Shown here: piece after piece, positions 1 to 6,113 of the stretch | Numbering within the stretch: position 1 is the first letter of the stretch | Layout: each line of letters starts with the position of its first letter | NCBI GenBank assembly: GCA_038232055.1 | Contig: JBBSIN010000082.1 | Location: 1-7,302 of the forward strand | DNA: 7,302 bases | Reading direction: 5' to 3' | Origin: JBBSIN01 sp038232055 | GTDB taxonomy: Bacteria > Actinomycetota > Actinomycetes > JADGOV01 | Program-made: the position numbers and the translations under genes | The notes under the pieces: generated by a model | The model's input: only the letters and a program-made list of their open reading frames with translations | Told to the model about the DNA's origin: nothing | Databases searched by the model: none

Positions 1-17
1 CCGATACAGGTCGACTC

Positions 18-302
18 ATGCCGGCCGAGCCCTTCGTCTTGGCGGAAGCTTCTTCCGCAGCCACGTCGCGACGGTATGACCTCTTCATGCTGCGGTACGG
101 GGAATGCCCTGCTCGCCGGTTTCGGCCCTGTTCACCCGTTCGGCCGCGCTGGACCAGGCTGCTCGAGACGGTCGACGTGCTCAGCGACCATCAAGCGCTG
201 GCAGACATCGACGAGGCGAACGCCGCGCTCAACCGGGGGGACGGCTACACCCTCGAGGAGGTCATCGACGAGATGGGAGCCGCGCACCGGTCGAAAGCAT
301 GA
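18..302 (+). CDS. Phd/YefM-like antitoxin (degenerate N-terminal half)
   Basis: This 94-codon ORF ends like a Phd/YefM antitoxin. Residues from about 48 on read LLETVDVLSDHQALADID and then an acidic helix with YTLEEVIDEM, the toxin-binding tail typical of this family. The first residues (MPAEPFVLAEA) also look like a Phd start. Residues about 12-45 are rich in Arg, Cys and Pro and do not resemble the expected DNA-binding fold with its xITxxGxPxAVL strand, so deletions or compensating frameshifts are suspected there. The total length is still normal for the family (80-95 aa). The stop overlaps the toxin start as ATGA, the usual antitoxin-first coupling. Intact antitoxins of this type bind and neutralise the toxin and repress their own promoter. 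ATG 18 is used because it gives the Phd-like start; only a weak CAGG precedes it. The promoter would lie outside the window. Confidence 0.5.
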   Translation: MPAEPFVLAEASSAATSRRYDLFMLRYGECPARRFRPCSPVRPRWTRLLETVDVLSDHQALADIDEANAALNRGDGYTLEEVIDEMGAAHRSKA

Positions 303-551
303 CCGTGGTCCTGGCGCCAAGCGCGCGGCGCGACCTTCTTCGGCTACCGGAGGCCCTCGCGGTCGCGGTCATGGAGACGCTCCTCGCGATTGCCGAGGAG
401 CCGCTACCGGATGGGAGGCGAGCTGCATGGATCTCTCGCTGGTCACCGCTCCGCCCGCCGCGGCGACTACCGGATCCTCTATGCCGTTGCCGCCGACGCG
501 ATCCGCATCGTGCGCATCGAGCACCGCCGGCATGTCTATCACCGCCGCTAA
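299..551 (+). pseudogene. RelE/ParE-type toxin, broken by a one-base frameshift
   Basis: The ATG overlaps the antitoxin stop. The first frame gives MTVVLAPSARRDLLRLP followed by a helix ending in AIAEEPLPDG, a RelE-superfamily start. From about 414 the homology continues one frame over: GGELHGSLAGHRSARRGDYR, then ILYAVAADAIRIVRIEHRRH, VYHRR and a TAA stop at 549-551. This is the classic RelE C-terminal half, with the core Arg-Arg-Gly-Asp-Tyr-Arg strand and the final His-Arg-Arg-x-x-Tyr segment. Removing one G from the GGG at 413-415 joins both halves without other change, giving about 83 aa, a normal RelE length. Intact members are mRNA interferases acting at the ribosome (RelE) or gyrase-targeting toxins (ParE). 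As written, translation leaves the frame at residue 40, so the product should be inactive. A sequencing error or a recent mutation are both possible. The 67 bases between this gene and the convergent Tad operon hold no gene, only a weak 5-bp hairpin at 580-596. Confidence 0.75.
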
Positions 552-618
552 CTCGCGGCCGGCCCGCCGCTGACTCCGAGCCGGTACCTGTCCGGCGCTT
601 CTTGCGGGGACGGCGCTG

Positions 619-1086
619 TCAGTCAGCGCTGATCGGCGCGCGGGCCCGGGCTACGACCGTGATGCGCACGGTTCCGTCCGGAAACGCGCCGGTGAGCTTC
701 GACACGAGCGGCAGGAACGGCAGGGGCTTGTCCTCGCTGAGCATGACGGTGACGGTTCCGCCGTCGGTCGACGCGTCGAGGATCTGCAGGCCGGGATACG
801 ACGTGATCGCGTCGCGGTCGGCGATGTAGCGGGTGACCTCCTGGCGCACGCCGTCGACTGACAGCGGTAGTTCGGTGCGCGACCCGCCCGCGTAGAGGGC
901 GCCGGCGTTCTCGGCCCTGGTGCCCGCGACCGCCGCACCGTCGGCGAGGCTCGCCAGCGCGCGCCGGCTGAGGAAGAACGCCGACGCGTCGACAGCGACG
1001 ACCACGAGTGCCGCCGCGATCAGCGCATAGATCGCGATCAGCAGCAGAAGTTGGCCGTCGTCGCCGCGCGGGCGCCGCCGAGTCAT
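619..1086 (-). CDS. TadG-related pilus assembly protein (Tad domain)
   Basis: This 155-aa protein is the last gene of the minus-strand pilus operon. After a short basic and acidic start (MTRRRPRGDDGQ) comes one hydrophobic helix at about residues 12-35. It is followed by VDASAFFLSRRALASLADGA and AVAGT, the actinobacterial version of the TadG N-terminal Tad motif, in which a membrane anchor leads into a helix of small residues. The rest (about 60-155) is a predicted extracytoplasmic domain with alternating beta-like segments (TVTVML, VRITVVARA) and no motif I recognise. TadG family proteins are membrane-anchored minor components needed for Flp pilus assembly. The ATG overlaps the stop of the upstream TadE gene as ATGA, and no good ribosome binding site precedes it, so translational coupling is likely. 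It is much shorter than proteobacterial TadG and lacks a von Willebrand domain, as is usual for the short actinobacterial members. Confidence 0.75.
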   Translation of the reverse strand: MTRRRPRGDDGQLLLLIAIYALIAAALVVVAVDASAFFLSRRALASLADGAAVAGTRAENAGALYAGGSRTELPLSVDGVRQEVTRYIADRDAITSYPGLQILDASTDGGTVTVMLSEDKPLPFLPLVSKLTGAFPDGTVRITVVARARAPISAD

Positions 1087-1532
1087 GGCAAGGGCGCCCG
1101 GAACTCGTCGATCACCTCGACGTGCCGACCGTGGACGGCAATGCCACCGATCGGGTGCCCGCCGAGCGACCGTGGGAGCAACGGCAGCACGACGGTGTAG
1201 TCGAGCGCGACGCGCACCGCCGACCCCGGTGCCCGGCAGTCGGCGTCGCAACTCACGCCGAGGGCTCCGGACGGCAGGGCGAGCCCCTGGTCGCCCATCG
1301 CGAGCGCCGCCGCCGCATGAGCCCGCGCGTCGGGGTCGCCTTCGGTCGTGGTGACGAAGGCCCGACCGGCCTCCCGGGTTGCCGCGGTGACCGCGAAGGC
1401 GGCCTTCTGGACGGTGAACGCGGCGACGACGACGTACGCCAGCGGCACGAGCAAGAGCACTGCGAGAAAGGTGAACTCCACGAGGGCGCTTCCCTCGTCT
1501 CCCCTTCTTGGGTCTTCCCGCCGGCGTCTCAC
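1083..1532 (-). CDS. tadE: TadE family pseudopilin
   Basis: This 149-aa protein has the TadE/pseudopilin hallmark. A short charged leader ends in DEG (Gly14), followed by SALVEF with Glu at +5 (residue 19) and a hydrophobic helix at about 20-40, as expected for cleavage by a prepilin peptidase after Gly14. The mature part carries a helix VQKAAFAVTAATREAGRAFV and a C-terminal domain with a Cys95-x3-Cys99 pair that could form a disulphide outside the membrane. TadE-like proteins are minor pseudopilins of Flp pili. I chose GTG at 1532 because it overlaps the previous stop as GTGA and has GGGAGG just upstream, matching the other junctions. An ATG at 1589 in the same frame would add 19 residues and overlap the upstream gene by 61 nt, which is less likely. 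The 3' end overlaps the TadG-related gene by ATGA. Confidence 0.82.
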   Translation of the reverse strand: MRRRREDPRRGDEGSALVEFTFLAVLLLVPLAYVVVAAFTVQKAAFAVTAATREAGRAFVTTTEGDPDARAHAAAALAMGDQGLALPSGALGVSCDADCRAPGSAVRVALDYTVVLPLLPRSLGGHPIGGIAVHGRHVEVIDEFRAPLP

Positions 1533-2011
1533 GCTCCCTCCCGCAGCGCATGCCCGGACACGGAGAGGGAGTCGGCCGGGCCGAACCACGCGAAGACCGG
1601 CAGCGGTGCACGTACCGTCACGACGACGACGCCTGCGCCGTCGACCTGAGCGAGCCCGGCGCGCACGTCGCCCGCGAAACGCGTCGACAGCGCCTGGGCG
1701 ATGAGTTGGCGGGTCCGCGCCGCGCCGTCGTCGGGCGACCGATCAGCGTTCGCGCCGTACCGGGCGCCCTCGCTGGCGCTGGCGATGAGCACGTTGCGGA
1801 CATGCAGGTCGAGGCCGAGCTGCAGCAGACCGAGAAAAAGCGCGGTGAGCAGAACCCCGACGAGAACGAACTCGACCGGCGCGGATCCTGCATCGCCGGT
1901 CCCCACGCCGGACCGCACGCCGCCGGTTCTCACGCCGCCGGACTCCGCGTCGCCGGACTCCGCGTCGCCGGATCCCGCGTCGTTGGCGTACGCCGCACGA
2001 CGCGGGCTCAC
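1529..2011 (-). CDS. TadE-like pseudopilin with a repeat-encoded leader
   Basis: This 160-aa protein carries the pseudopilin signature after an unusually long leader: Gly42, then SAPVEF with Glu47 at +5, then a hydrophobic helix at about 49-68. The mature part has the TadE-like helix HVRNVLIASASEGARYGA at about 70-87 and a C-terminal beta-rich segment (VVVVTVRAP). The leader (residues about 10-42) consists of pentapeptide repeats such as GDAES, GGVRT and GGVRS, encoded by a 15-bp tandem DNA repeat. It is Gly-rich and polar and should stay in the cytoplasm and be removed on processing. The start is GTG 2011, overlapping the pilin stop as GTGA, with AAAGGA close before it. In-frame GTG codons inside the repeat (Val32, Val36) are alternative starts that would give a leader of ordinary length. 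The gene overlaps the next TadE gene by GTGA. It is probably a minor pilin of the Flp pilus. Confidence 0.78.
   Translation of the reverse strand: MSPRRAAYANDAGSGDAESGDAESGGVRTGGVRSGVGTGDAGSAPVEFVLVGVLLTALFLGLLQLGLDLHVRNVLIASASEGARYGANADRSPDDGAARTRQLIAQALSTRFAGDVRAGLAQVDGAGVVVVTVRAPLPVFAWFGPADSLSVSGHALREGA
1880..1981. repeat. 15-bp tandem repeat, 7 units, inside a pseudopilin gene
   Basis: There are six 15-bp units and one 12-bp unit, 102 bases in all. The best-matching pair are identical copies of GCCGGACTCCGCGTC at 1937-1951 and 1952-1966. Unit 1967-1981 differs at two positions; units 1922-1936, 1907-1921 and 1880-1894 are more diverged, and 1895-1906 lacks 3 bp. All unit lengths are multiples of three, so gain or loss keeps the frame. 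On the minus strand they encode GDAES/GGVRS-type pentapeptides in the leader of the TadE-like protein. Confidence 0.85.
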
Positions 2012-2211
2012 GGTCCTTTGACGCTGTCGAGTGCGTTGCTCAGCAGGTCACCGAGCCTTGGGCCGGCGATGGCCCACAGCGCGGTGACCAGACCAGCGGT
2101 CATGAGGGTGATCAGTACCCAGCCGGGCACGTCACCTCGCTCACGCCCACCGTTAGTGACCCGAATGTGCATCCGGAGCAGCAGGTCGAGCACCGGTGTC
2201 AAGACGTCCAT
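2008..2211 (-). CDS. Flp-like small pilin candidate
   Basis: This 67-aa protein has a basic N-terminal part ending in GGRERG (residues 21-26), then DVPGWVLITLMTAGLVTALW as one hydrophobic helix (about 27-49) and a short amphipathic tail (PRLGDLLSNALDSVKGP). Size, layout and position between tadC and the TadE genes fit the major or minor Flp (type IVb) pilin of actinobacterial Tad systems. If a prepilin peptidase cuts after Gly26, position +5 is Trp, not the Glu-Tyr of classical Flp pilins, so processing may differ, or the protein may act uncleaved. Start ATG 2211 is supported by a strong GGGGGAA six bases upstream. The gene sits 14 nt after tadC, the only non-overlapping junction in the operon, consistent with a need for independent, stronger translation. 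The stop overlaps the next gene by GTGA. Confidence 0.7.
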   Translation of the reverse strand: MDVLTPVLDLLLRMHIRVTNGGRERGDVPGWVLITLMTAGLVTALWAIAGPRLGDLLSNALDSVKGP

Positions 2212-2217
2212 GATCGG

Positions 2218-2224
2218 TTCCCCC
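2218..2224 (-). promoter_or_regulatory. Ribosome binding site of the pilin gene
   Basis: On the minus strand GGGGGAA lies six bases before the pilin ATG, inside the only true intergenic gap of the operon. It is the clearest Shine-Dalgarno-like match of the seven genes, as would suit a structural subunit needed in higher amounts. Confidence 0.6.
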
Positions 2225-2225
2225 G

Positions 2226-3161
2226 TCAGGGTGTGGTGATGGTGAATCCGTAGAAGCTCGGGAACAGCGCGAAGAGAACGGTGATCGGAAGCACCAGGAA
2301 CACGACCGGCACCATCATCGCTATCTCTTTCTTGCCACCGGACTCGAGGAGCGCGCGTCGGCCGGCCTCCCGGACGTCGGACGCCTGGGCGCGCAGCACG
2401 TCGGCAAGCGGGGTGCCTCGCTCCACTGCGATCGCGACACCGTCGGCGAAGCGGGCCAGCGCCGGCAGTGAGGTGCGGGCGGCCACGGCATCGAGCGCCT
2501 GCGCCAGTGGTGCACCGGCCCGCGCGGCGGCGAGGGCCCGCATGAGCTCGCTGGTCAGTTCGCCATGACCGATATGCGCCAGCCGCTCGAGGGCGCCGAC
2601 CGGGCCTTCTCCGGCCGTGACGGCGAGCGCGAGCATCTCCGCCACGGTGGGGAACTCGGCAGTCATACGCTCCTCGCGCAGCCGCACCTCGCGAGTCAGC
2701 CATCGGTCGCGGCCGAGCACCCCGGTGACGGCCAGCACCAGGGAGAGGACGACGAGGGCGATCGGCGACGTACGCCAGTCCCGGGTGAGGGCTAGAGCGA
2801 TGAGCCCCAACCCGATCAGCAGCCCACCGCAACCCCAGACCAGCTGCTCGACGCGGAACGCCTCGACCGTCATGTCGCTGCCCGCCTGCTCGAGCCGTCG
2901 ACGTACCGAGGTGGACCCGCCGACGATGCGGTCGAGGCGGGAAACGAGGTTGCTGAGGAGCGGGCGCACCAGTGCCTCGACCGCCGGGAAAGGCGTGAGA
3001 GTCGTGCTCGCCGCGAGCAGCCGCGACGGCCGCGGTGCGTCGCGCAGGTACGGTGCGAGCCGCGCCTCGAGCCGTGGCCGACGCGACACAGGAGCGCCCC
3101 TGACGACAAGCCACGCGCCGGCACCGCAGAGAGCACCGACGACCATCCCGGTCGCGTTCAT
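2226..3161 (-). CDS. tadC: TadC-like pilus platform protein (T2SSF domain)
   Basis: This 311-aa integral membrane protein of the type II secretion F family is the second of two such proteins here. It has an N-terminal membrane helix (about 5-20), a cytoplasmic linker, two membrane helices at about 108-125 and 133-150, a cytoplasmic T2SSF domain at about 160-275 (FPTVAEMLALAVTAGEGPVG, then AARAGAPLAQALDAVAARTS and AVERGTPLADVLRAQA), and a C-terminal membrane helix at about 282-302. The paired helical repeats with a Gly turn (AGEGP, ERGTP) are typical of this domain. TadC is expected to form the inner-membrane platform with TadB and pass TadA's mechanical work to the pilin. ATG 3161 overlaps the tadB stop by ATGA and has GAGGAA some 11 nt upstream. 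A longer in-frame start at 3323 would lie deep in tadB and is rejected. Confidence 0.85.
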   Translation of the reverse strand: MNATGMVVGALCGAGAWLVVRGAPVSRRPRLEARLAPYLRDAPRPSRLLAASTTLTPFPAVEALVRPLLSNLVSRLDRIVGGSTSVRRRLEQAGSDMTVEAFRVEQLVWGCGGLLIGLGLIALALTRDWRTSPIALVVLSLVLAVTGVLGRDRWLTREVRLREERMTAEFPTVAEMLALAVTAGEGPVGALERLAHIGHGELTSELMRALAAARAGAPLAQALDAVAARTSLPALARFADGVAIAVERGTPLADVLRAQASDVREAGRRALLESGGKKEIAMMVPVVFLVLPITVLFALFPSFYGFTITTP

Positions 3162-4018
3162 CGCAGCACCCGTTCCTCGGTTGGCAGGCGCGCGATCCGC
3201 TTCATGAGCCGGTACGCCAGCAACGAGAGCCCACTCCCGAGCGTCAAGAGCACCGCACCAGCGCCGGTGTTGTACGGCCGAACGGCTTCCGGCCGCAACG
3301 CGAGCAGGCCGAGGAGGAGCCAAGGCGACGCGACGGCGAGACGAGCCGCGTTGACAGTCCAGCCCTGCCTCGTCTCGAGTTCCGCCCGTGTCCGAGCGTC
3401 GTCGCGGAGGAAGGCCGACAGCGTGCGCAGCAGTCGACCGAGGTCGCTTCCGCCGACGTCGCGGGCCAGCCGAAGGACCTCGACCATGCGGTCAGCCACC
3501 GGGTCGGCCAGCCGGGCCTTCAGCGCGTCGAGGCTCTCACCGAAACGACCGGTAGACCGATAGTCGTCCGCGAAGAGTTCGAAGGACCGCCGGAGTGGCT
3601 CCGGACCCCTAACGGCGAGCTGGCCGACGGCCTCGGGCAGGGACAGCCCGGCGCGGATCGCGGAGGCAAGGTTGTCGACAGCTTCGGGCCACAGCTCCCG
3701 CAGCTCGGCGGCGCGCTGTCGCTGCCGCCAACGCACGAGGGAGAGCGGACCGGCAGCAGCGAACGCGGCGAACGGGACGGCGATCGTCGGTGACTGCGAG
3801 ACGGCCAGTACGAAGAGGCCAACGAGGACTGCAAGGACCACGGACACCGTGACGAGCTGGCCGGGGGTCACCGCCTCGATGCCGGCCTGTGCGAGCAGCT
3901 CCGCCGTACGCACGCGCCAGCCGGCCGAGCGCGTCTCTGGACGCGGCGGTCGTCGTGGCCCCGAACGCCAGATGAGCAGCAGACCCAGACCCAGCAGCAG
4001 ACCGACGAGCGCGCCCAT
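3158..4018 (-). CDS. tadB: TadB-like pilus platform protein (T2SSF domain)
   Basis: This 286-aa membrane protein opens with a hydrophobic helix (MGALVGLLLGLGLLLIW), followed by a basic linker and helices at about 54-73 and 78-95. A cytoplasmic T2SSF domain spans about 105-225 (LWPEAVDNLASAIRAGLSLP near its start, then VEVLRLARDVGGSDLGRLLR), and two C-terminal helices lie at about 228-242 and 252-270. This is the usual TadB layout and length. It should form the inner-membrane assembly platform with TadC and contact TadA. The tadA stop and this start share TGATG. ATG 4018 is taken here; a GTG directly before it (4021) would add one residue and reproduce the GTGA overlap seen elsewhere in the operon, so the true start is uncertain by one codon. 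Downstream it overlaps tadC by ATGA. Confidence 0.87.
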   Translation of the reverse strand: MGALVGLLLGLGLLLIWRSGPRRPPRPETRSAGWRVRTAELLAQAGIEAVTPGQLVTVSVVLAVLVGLFVLAVSQSPTIAVPFAAFAAAGPLSLVRWRQRQRAAELRELWPEAVDNLASAIRAGLSLPEAVGQLAVRGPEPLRRSFELFADDYRSTGRFGESLDALKARLADPVADRMVEVLRLARDVGGSDLGRLLRTLSAFLRDDARTRAELETRQGWTVNAARLAVASPWLLLGLLALRPEAVRPYNTGAGAVLLTLGSGLSLLAYRLMKRIARLPTEERVLR

Positions 4019-5250
4019 CACGCCGCCTGGTCCGCGCCCAATAGGGCCGGCAGGTCGTAGCCGGCGGCGGTGAACCGGCCGGGGTGCGGCGGATAGCCCT
4101 CGGCCCTGACCAGCCGGCCACGGACACTCGTGTAGATGTCGCTCGTCTCAACGACGTCGCCCTCCACGCGACCGGGCACGCCGACGATCTCGCGGACTCG
4201 CCGCCGCCCGTCGGCGTCCTTCATCGTGTGCACCACGAGGTCGACGCTGGAGGCGACGGTCGGCACGACGAAGGCGTGGCTCACGTTCTCACCCGCCAGG
4301 AGCGGCAGCGTGCACATCTTGACGATCGCCTCACGCGCGCTGTTGGCGTGGATCGAGCACATGCCTGGCAGCCCGCTGTTGAGGGCGATGAGCAGGTCGA
4401 GGCACTCCTGTTGACGTACCTCGCCGACGAGGACCCGGTCCGGACGCATGCGCAGCGCCTCTTTGACGAGGCGCCGAAGCGGCACGTCGCCCGTGCCTTC
4501 GAGATTGGGCTGACGGGTCTGCAGCGCAACCACATCCGGCAGCGGGATCTGCAGCTCGAAGACCTCTTCACAGGTGATGACGCGCTCGCGGCCCGGTATC
4601 GCCGCGGCCAGACAGTTCAACAGGGTTGTCTTACCGGCCTGCGTTCCGCCGGCAACGATGATGTTGAGGCCGCTGACGACCGCCGCGTCGAGGAAGCAGG
4701 CGGCCTGCGACGTGAGGGTCCCCAGCGCCACGAGCTCGTCGAGTGAGTGGGCGGTCAGGACGAACTTTCGGACGTTCACCGCCCAGTGTCGTCGAGTGAT
4801 GTCCGGGATCACTACGTGCAGGCGGGACCCATCGGGCAGCATCGCGTCGACAAAGGGCTGGCTGAGGTCGACCCGACGACCGGAGCTCTTCAGCATCCGC
4901 TCGACGAGGTCTCGCACCTGCGCACCCGTGAGGATCGTCGTGGTCAGCTCACTCTGACCACGACGGGCGACAAACACCCGGCCCGGCTCGTTGATCCAGA
5001 TCTCTTCGACCGTTGGGTCGTCGAGGTGGCGCTGCAACGGACCGAAGCCGGCCACCGCGTCGAAGACGTCACGAGCGGCCGCGCACGGGTCGGGAAGGGC
5101 GGGGAGCGAGCTAGTCAGCGCGCGCTCGTCGTAGTCGGAGAGCACCTCGTCGACGAGGCGGCGGACGGCGACTCGGTCGGCGGTGGGGTCGAGGCCGCGT
5201 CGGCGTACGAGTTCGCGGACCTCGTCCTCGACCACCCGCACAGCGTTCAC
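4018..5250 (-). CDS. tadA: TadA/CpaF-type pilus assembly ATPase
   Basis: This 410-aa cytoplasmic secretion ATPase of the VirB11/CpaF family is the motor of the pilus. It has an N-terminal helical part (1-75) and an N-terminal domain with VEEIWINEPGRVFV at about 81-94 and DLSQPFVDAMLPDGSRLHVV at about 128-147. The Walker A motif is GGTQAGKTT at 201-209, with Lys207 and Thr208 as nucleotide ligands. An Asp-box-like ITCEEVFELQ is at about 225-234, Walker B is RVLVGEVR at 272-279 with Glu277 as the probable catalytic base, and the His box GMCSIHAN is at 296-303 with His301. Length and motifs indicate an intact enzyme, and the motif variants are those I associate with actinobacterial Tad ATPases. 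GTG 5250 is the first start in frame; only weak GGA/GAAG purine matches precede it, and GTG codons at residues 4 and 6 are alternatives. It is the first gene of the operon, so the operon promoter should lie in 5251-5500. Confidence 0.92.
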   Translation of the reverse strand: MNAVRVVEDEVRELVRRRGLDPTADRVAVRRLVDEVLSDYDERALTSSLPALPDPCAAARDVFDAVAGFGPLQRHLDDPTVEEIWINEPGRVFVARRGQSELTTTILTGAQVRDLVERMLKSSGRRVDLSQPFVDAMLPDGSRLHVVIPDITRRHWAVNVRKFVLTAHSLDELVALGTLTSQAACFLDAAVVSGLNIIVAGGTQAGKTTLLNCLAAAIPGRERVITCEEVFELQIPLPDVVALQTRQPNLEGTGDVPLRRLVKEALRMRPDRVLVGEVRQQECLDLLIALNSGLPGMCSIHANSAREAIVKMCTLPLLAGENVSHAFVVPTVASSVDLVVHTMKDADGRRRVREIVGVPGRVEGDVVETSDIYTSVRGRLVRAEGYPPHPGRFTAAGYDLPALLGADQAA

Positions 5251-5499
5251 GCTTCGTGTCCGTTCAGGCGCTTCTCGTGTAGATACGTCCGGAAGATGCC
5301 GGTTGGTCGGGACTCTACGGGTTTGCCTATGCTCGCGCGAGAGTTTCCGGCAGACCTGTGGACAGTTGCGGGTGGGCTCGGACAGGAACCGGTGAGGAGT
5401 TCCAGGCCTGCGGCCAACGCCGGGGCGGGCCGCTCATGGACCAAGGCCGCTGCGTCGACTCCTCCTCGCAACGGGCGGTTGACGCTCGCCGCGCTCGTT
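5251..5499 (-). promoter_or_regulatory. Upstream region of the Tad operon, probable promoter
   Basis: About 250 bases lie between the tadA start and the LuxR remnant with no gene I accept. On the minus strand there are two -10-like hexamers, TATCTA at 5285-5280 and TAGAGT further upstream, but neither has a convincing -35 at the right spacing. A perfect 10-bp palindrome, CTCGCGCGAG, lies at 5332-5341 and could be an operator. The promoter role is inferred from position only. Confidence 0.3.
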
Positions 5500-5913
5500 C
5501 CGCGGACCGAGCTCGCCGGGCATGAGTCGGGCGCTGCCGCAGGTAGCGGCCCGTGTCGACAACCTGGCCTCTCCGGCAATGCCGCGGTTCCCCCGGTCGA
5601 CGTACGACCTGCCCCACGCCGCAGCCGCACGGGCGGCGCCCCAACGCTGCCCGAACGCGCTCGCCTCGAGCTACGGGCCTCGGGCGAGACCGCGCGCAAG
5701 CGGGACGTATCCACGACTGCGGAACTCACCCCCCAGGAACGGCAGATCGCGCGCCTCGTGAGCACCGGGATGTCGAACCGTGACGCCGCCGCTGCACTGT
5801 TTCTCAGCCCCCGCACGGTCGAATATCACCTCAGCGACGCCTATTCGAAGCTGGGCGTCCGGTCACGCGGTGAGTTAGCCCAACGCACGGTGACCCTGGA
5901 CGGCAGTCAATGA
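5500..5913 (+). pseudogene. C-terminal remnant of a large LuxR-family (MalT/LAL-type) regulator
   Basis: The last 60 or so codons encode a complete LuxR-type helix-turn-helix: LTPQERQIARLVSTGMSN, then RDAAAALFLSPRTVEYHLSD and YSKLGVRSRGELAQ, ending at the TGA before 5914. Just before it, PERARLELRASGETARKR matches the linker that precedes the HTH in large AAA-type LuxR regulators of actinomycetes (about 900 aa). Further upstream the resemblance fades: RTELAGHES near 5500 and PPVDVRPA near 5590 look like scrambled pieces of the preceding helical repeat region, and the sequence is Pro/Arg-rich. There is no sign of the ATPase domain and no start codon with a good ribosome binding site near the domain. 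In-frame ATGs at 5296 and 5329 exist, so a short expressed HTH protein of about 200 aa cannot be excluded. The start coordinate given is approximate. If expressed, the HTH could bind DNA without its sensor part. Confidence 0.62.
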
Positions 5914-5998
5914 TCACCTGCCAGCTGGAGGGCAACCACTCCGTCGTGTGCCAACAGCTGGTCGAGATTGAAACTGCCACCCTCGGGTTCATGCCGCG

Positions 5999-6018
5999 GC
6001 GACGAGCCGCTTCGTCGC
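5999..6018. other. Hairpin in the leader of the VOC gene
   Basis: GCGACGA at 5999-6005 and TCGTCGC at 6012-6018 form a perfect 7-bp stem with a 6-base loop in the 200-base gap between the LuxR remnant and the VOC gene. There is no T-run after it. It may be a factor-independent terminator-like structure for the upstream fragment or chance in GC-rich DNA. I see no convincing promoter in the rest of 5914-6113. Confidence 0.3.
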
Positions 6019-6113
6019 GGGTGTCGGCGCTCGGCCTGAATGGGAAGAGCACCGATGACTTCGTCGTACCGCCGTCGTCTCTTCCTCGACGGCAACTTCT
6101 GAGAGGACGAGTC

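Noticed and set aside
580..596. GCCGG/CCGGC hairpin between the toxin and the TadG-related gene as a terminator.
   Set aside because: The stem is only 5 bp with a 7-base loop and no T-run, so it is too weak to call in GC-rich sequence.
1880..1981. Repeat array considered as a CRISPR.
   Set aside because: Units abut with no spacers and are in frame with a coding sequence, so it is a coding minisatellite.
1008..2239. Several plus-strand ORFs of 90-240 codons opposite the TadE, TadG and pilin genes.
   Set aside because: They are Arg/Pro/Ala-rich mirror frames of well-supported minus-strand genes, a common artefact in GC-rich DNA.
4624..4650. TadA Walker A reading GGTQAGKTT instead of the common GGTGSGKTT.
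   Set aside because: The GxxxxGKT core is intact, and this form is, to my knowledge, usual in actinobacterial Tad ATPases, so it is not evidence of lost activity.
4747..5500. Long plus-strand ORF extending the LuxR remnant back through tadA.
   Set aside because: The part over tadA is antisense shadow of a clear ATPase and shows no protein family pattern.
5247..5816. Minus-strand ORF of 189 codons whose stop would overlap the tadA start as GTGA, like the operon's other junctions.
   Set aside because: Most of it is antisense to the recognisable LuxR helix-turn-helix, its composition is Arg/Ser/Pro/Ala-rich without a domain, and it resembles no gene usually found before tadA. The overlap is probably chance.
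5910..6113. N-terminal extension of the VOC protein to an ATG at 5910.
   Set aside because: The extra 68 residues match nothing in the family, and ATG 6114 has a good ribosome binding site and the expected domain start.
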